The translations under genes and the position numbers were made by a program. 6,929 bases of DNA, taken from NCBI GenBank assembly GCA_003661185.1, contig QMVQ01000083.1:1-6929 (forward strand). Reading direction: 5' to 3'. A model generated the notes under the pieces. The model made no database searches, was not told the origin of the DNA, and worked only from the letters and a program-made list of their open reading frames with translations. The DNA comes from Candidatus Alkanophagales archaeon. GTDB lineage: Archaea; Halobacteriota; Syntropharchaeia; Alkanophagales; B39-G2. Position 1 is the first letter of the stretch, and the number at the start of each line of letters is the position of its first letter. Of this stretch, positions 6,115 to 6,929 are shown piece after piece.

Positions 6115-6929
6115 ATGGAAAAGAAGTTAGTGAGAACGCTGTGTTTCAAACTTATCCCAGATAATCCAGAATTACTTGATGAGCTCATGCTCGAATTCCG
6201 CAATGTATTCGACCAATATCTCAAAGCTTGCAAAAAGCTAAACACAACGAGCAGAAACAAGCTTGAGAGGTATCCCGTTAAGTCGAGGCTCATTCAGAAC
6301 ACAAGACAGATGGCGAGGGAAAAGGCGAGAGAAGCTGTAAAATCTTATTTTGAACTCAAGAGACAAGGAAAAGAAGCCTCATTCCCAAAACTAAGAAAGA
6401 AGCCGATGCCAGTTAAGATGAACTACAGAGAAGGATACATCGTTAAGGAAGATTTTACGGTTAGGATATCTGTCTACCCAAGAATTCACGTTCACGGCAG
6501 ACTTGAGGGAAGTGAGTTGGATTTTGCCTATCTCTACAACGCTTTGAAGGGCAAGTATGACATAGGGACTGCTGAACTGCTCAAGAAGAGTGGTGAATTC
6601 TACTTACATATAACCATAAGCAAGGATTTTAACCAGTCTTACGAGCCCAAAACCTTCATTGGGGTTGATGTGAACGAGAACTCCGTTGCCATAACAGCTT
6701 TAGACGAAAGTGGTAGAGTGTTGAAATCAGCAATTCTGGAATTCAACGAGCTGAAATTCCTTCGACACAGGTTTGACATGATTAGAAAGCGTGTTCAATC
6801 TAAGAAGCCATCCATGTTAAAGGTGCTGGGAAGGCTTGAGAAGAACACAGTAAAAGACTGGTGTCACAAGATATCGAGGATTGTAGTTGAGTTTGCTAAG
6901 CAGTTCGAGAGACCTATCATCGTAATGGA
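6115..6929 (+). CDS. tnpB: TnpB, IS200/IS605-family RNA-guided nuclease, C-terminus cut by window edge
   Basis: TnpB proteins are RuvC-type nucleases guided by an RNA made from the element's right end; they cut DNA at sites next to a short target-adjacent motif and help the element persist. The first 271 residues are visible. The N-terminus LVRTLCFKLIPDN (5-17) matches the usual beta-strand start, followed by the helical and strand-rich wedge/recognition region. IGVDVNENSVAITALD (182-197) is the RuvC-I motif with catalytic Asp185. The last residues, RPIIVM followed by a codon beginning GA, lead into the position where the RuvC-II Glu is expected (272). RuvC-III and the zinc-ribbon cysteines lie beyond the edge, so activity cannot be judged. 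The start is set by the TATA box 26 bases upstream. No frameshift or stop interrupts the visible part. The A+T-rich coding sequence differs from the neighbours, as expected for mobile DNA. Confidence 0.93.
   Translation, partial: MEKKLVRTLCFKLIPDNPELLDELMLEFRNVFDQYLKACKKLNTTSRNKLERYPVKSRLIQNTRQMAREKAREAVKSYFELKRQGKEASFPKLRKKPMPVKMNYREGYIVKEDFTVRISVYPRIHVHGRLEGSELDFAYLYNALKGKYDIGTAELLKKSGEFYLHITISKDFNQSYEPKTFIGVDVNENSVAITALDESGRVLKSAILEFNELKFLRHRFDMIRKRVQSKKPSMLKVLGRLEKNTVKDWCHKISRIVVEFAKQFERPIIVM

Larger units (their letters stand above)
6036..6929 (+). mobile_element. IS200/IS605-family element with TnpB, left portion only
   Basis: The region combines a subterminal hairpin, a TnpB gene and base composition unlike the resident genes: 25 G/C of 60 at 6181-6240 against 37 of 60 at 2701-2760 in nnr. 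Members of this family transpose as single strands, do not duplicate their target and carry imperfect palindromes near their ends. No tnpA gene lies between aEF-2 and tnpB, so this may be an orphan-tnpB (IS1341-like) element moved by a TnpA encoded elsewhere. The start given is the outermost base of the hairpin, not a proven end; the right end is outside the window. Confidence 0.75.

Overview
The window is archaeal chromosomal DNA. The grounds are a group II (thermosome-type) chaperonin, an archaeal/eukaryotic-type elongation factor 2 that keeps the diphthamide-site histidine, a type I 3-dehydroquinate dehydratase of archaeal form, TATA-like boxes, and an IS200/IS605-family TnpB with a TATA box placed for a leaderless transcript. 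Most of the window is GC-rich; a sampled line at 2701-2760 has 37 G/C of 60. The protein style suggests a euryarchaeon, possibly a methanogen or methane/alkane-oxidising relative. That placement is an impression, because no marker for a specific lineage is visible.

Layout from left to right. A chaperonin subunit gene runs leftward off the left edge (991 to 1). A 129-base divergent intergenic region follows. A tight rightward cluster comes next: a 71-residue helical protein (1121-1336), aroD (1343-2050) and a bifunctional NAD(P)HX repair enzyme (2047-3615). The gap before aroD is 6 bases, and aroD and nnr overlap by an ATGA. The cluster meets the leftward aEF-2 gene (5809 to 3623) tail to tail; only 7 bases separate the stop codons, and both stop codons sit in the arms of a small inverted repeat. 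A roughly 300-base gene-free stretch (5810-6114) holds the aEF-2 leader and promoter and then the left side of a mobile element. The element carries a tnpB gene (6115 onward) that runs off the right edge and is visibly richer in A+T.

Functionally the resident genes are housekeeping: protein folding, aromatic amino-acid precursor synthesis, repair of damaged NAD(P)H, and ribosomal translocation. The three rightward genes are probably one transcript, although their products belong to different pathways. The accessory part is the TnpB element at the right end; TnpB proteins are known RNA-guided nucleases, but the guide-RNA (right-end) part of this element lies outside the window.

I found no convincing new multi-gene system. 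The observations most worth checking are the divergent ATP-site motifs of the chaperonin, the structured left end of the TnpB element, the unusual switch residues in aEF-2, the histidine-lined small helical protein and the stop-codon hairpin. No tRNA, rRNA or CRISPR array was recognised.
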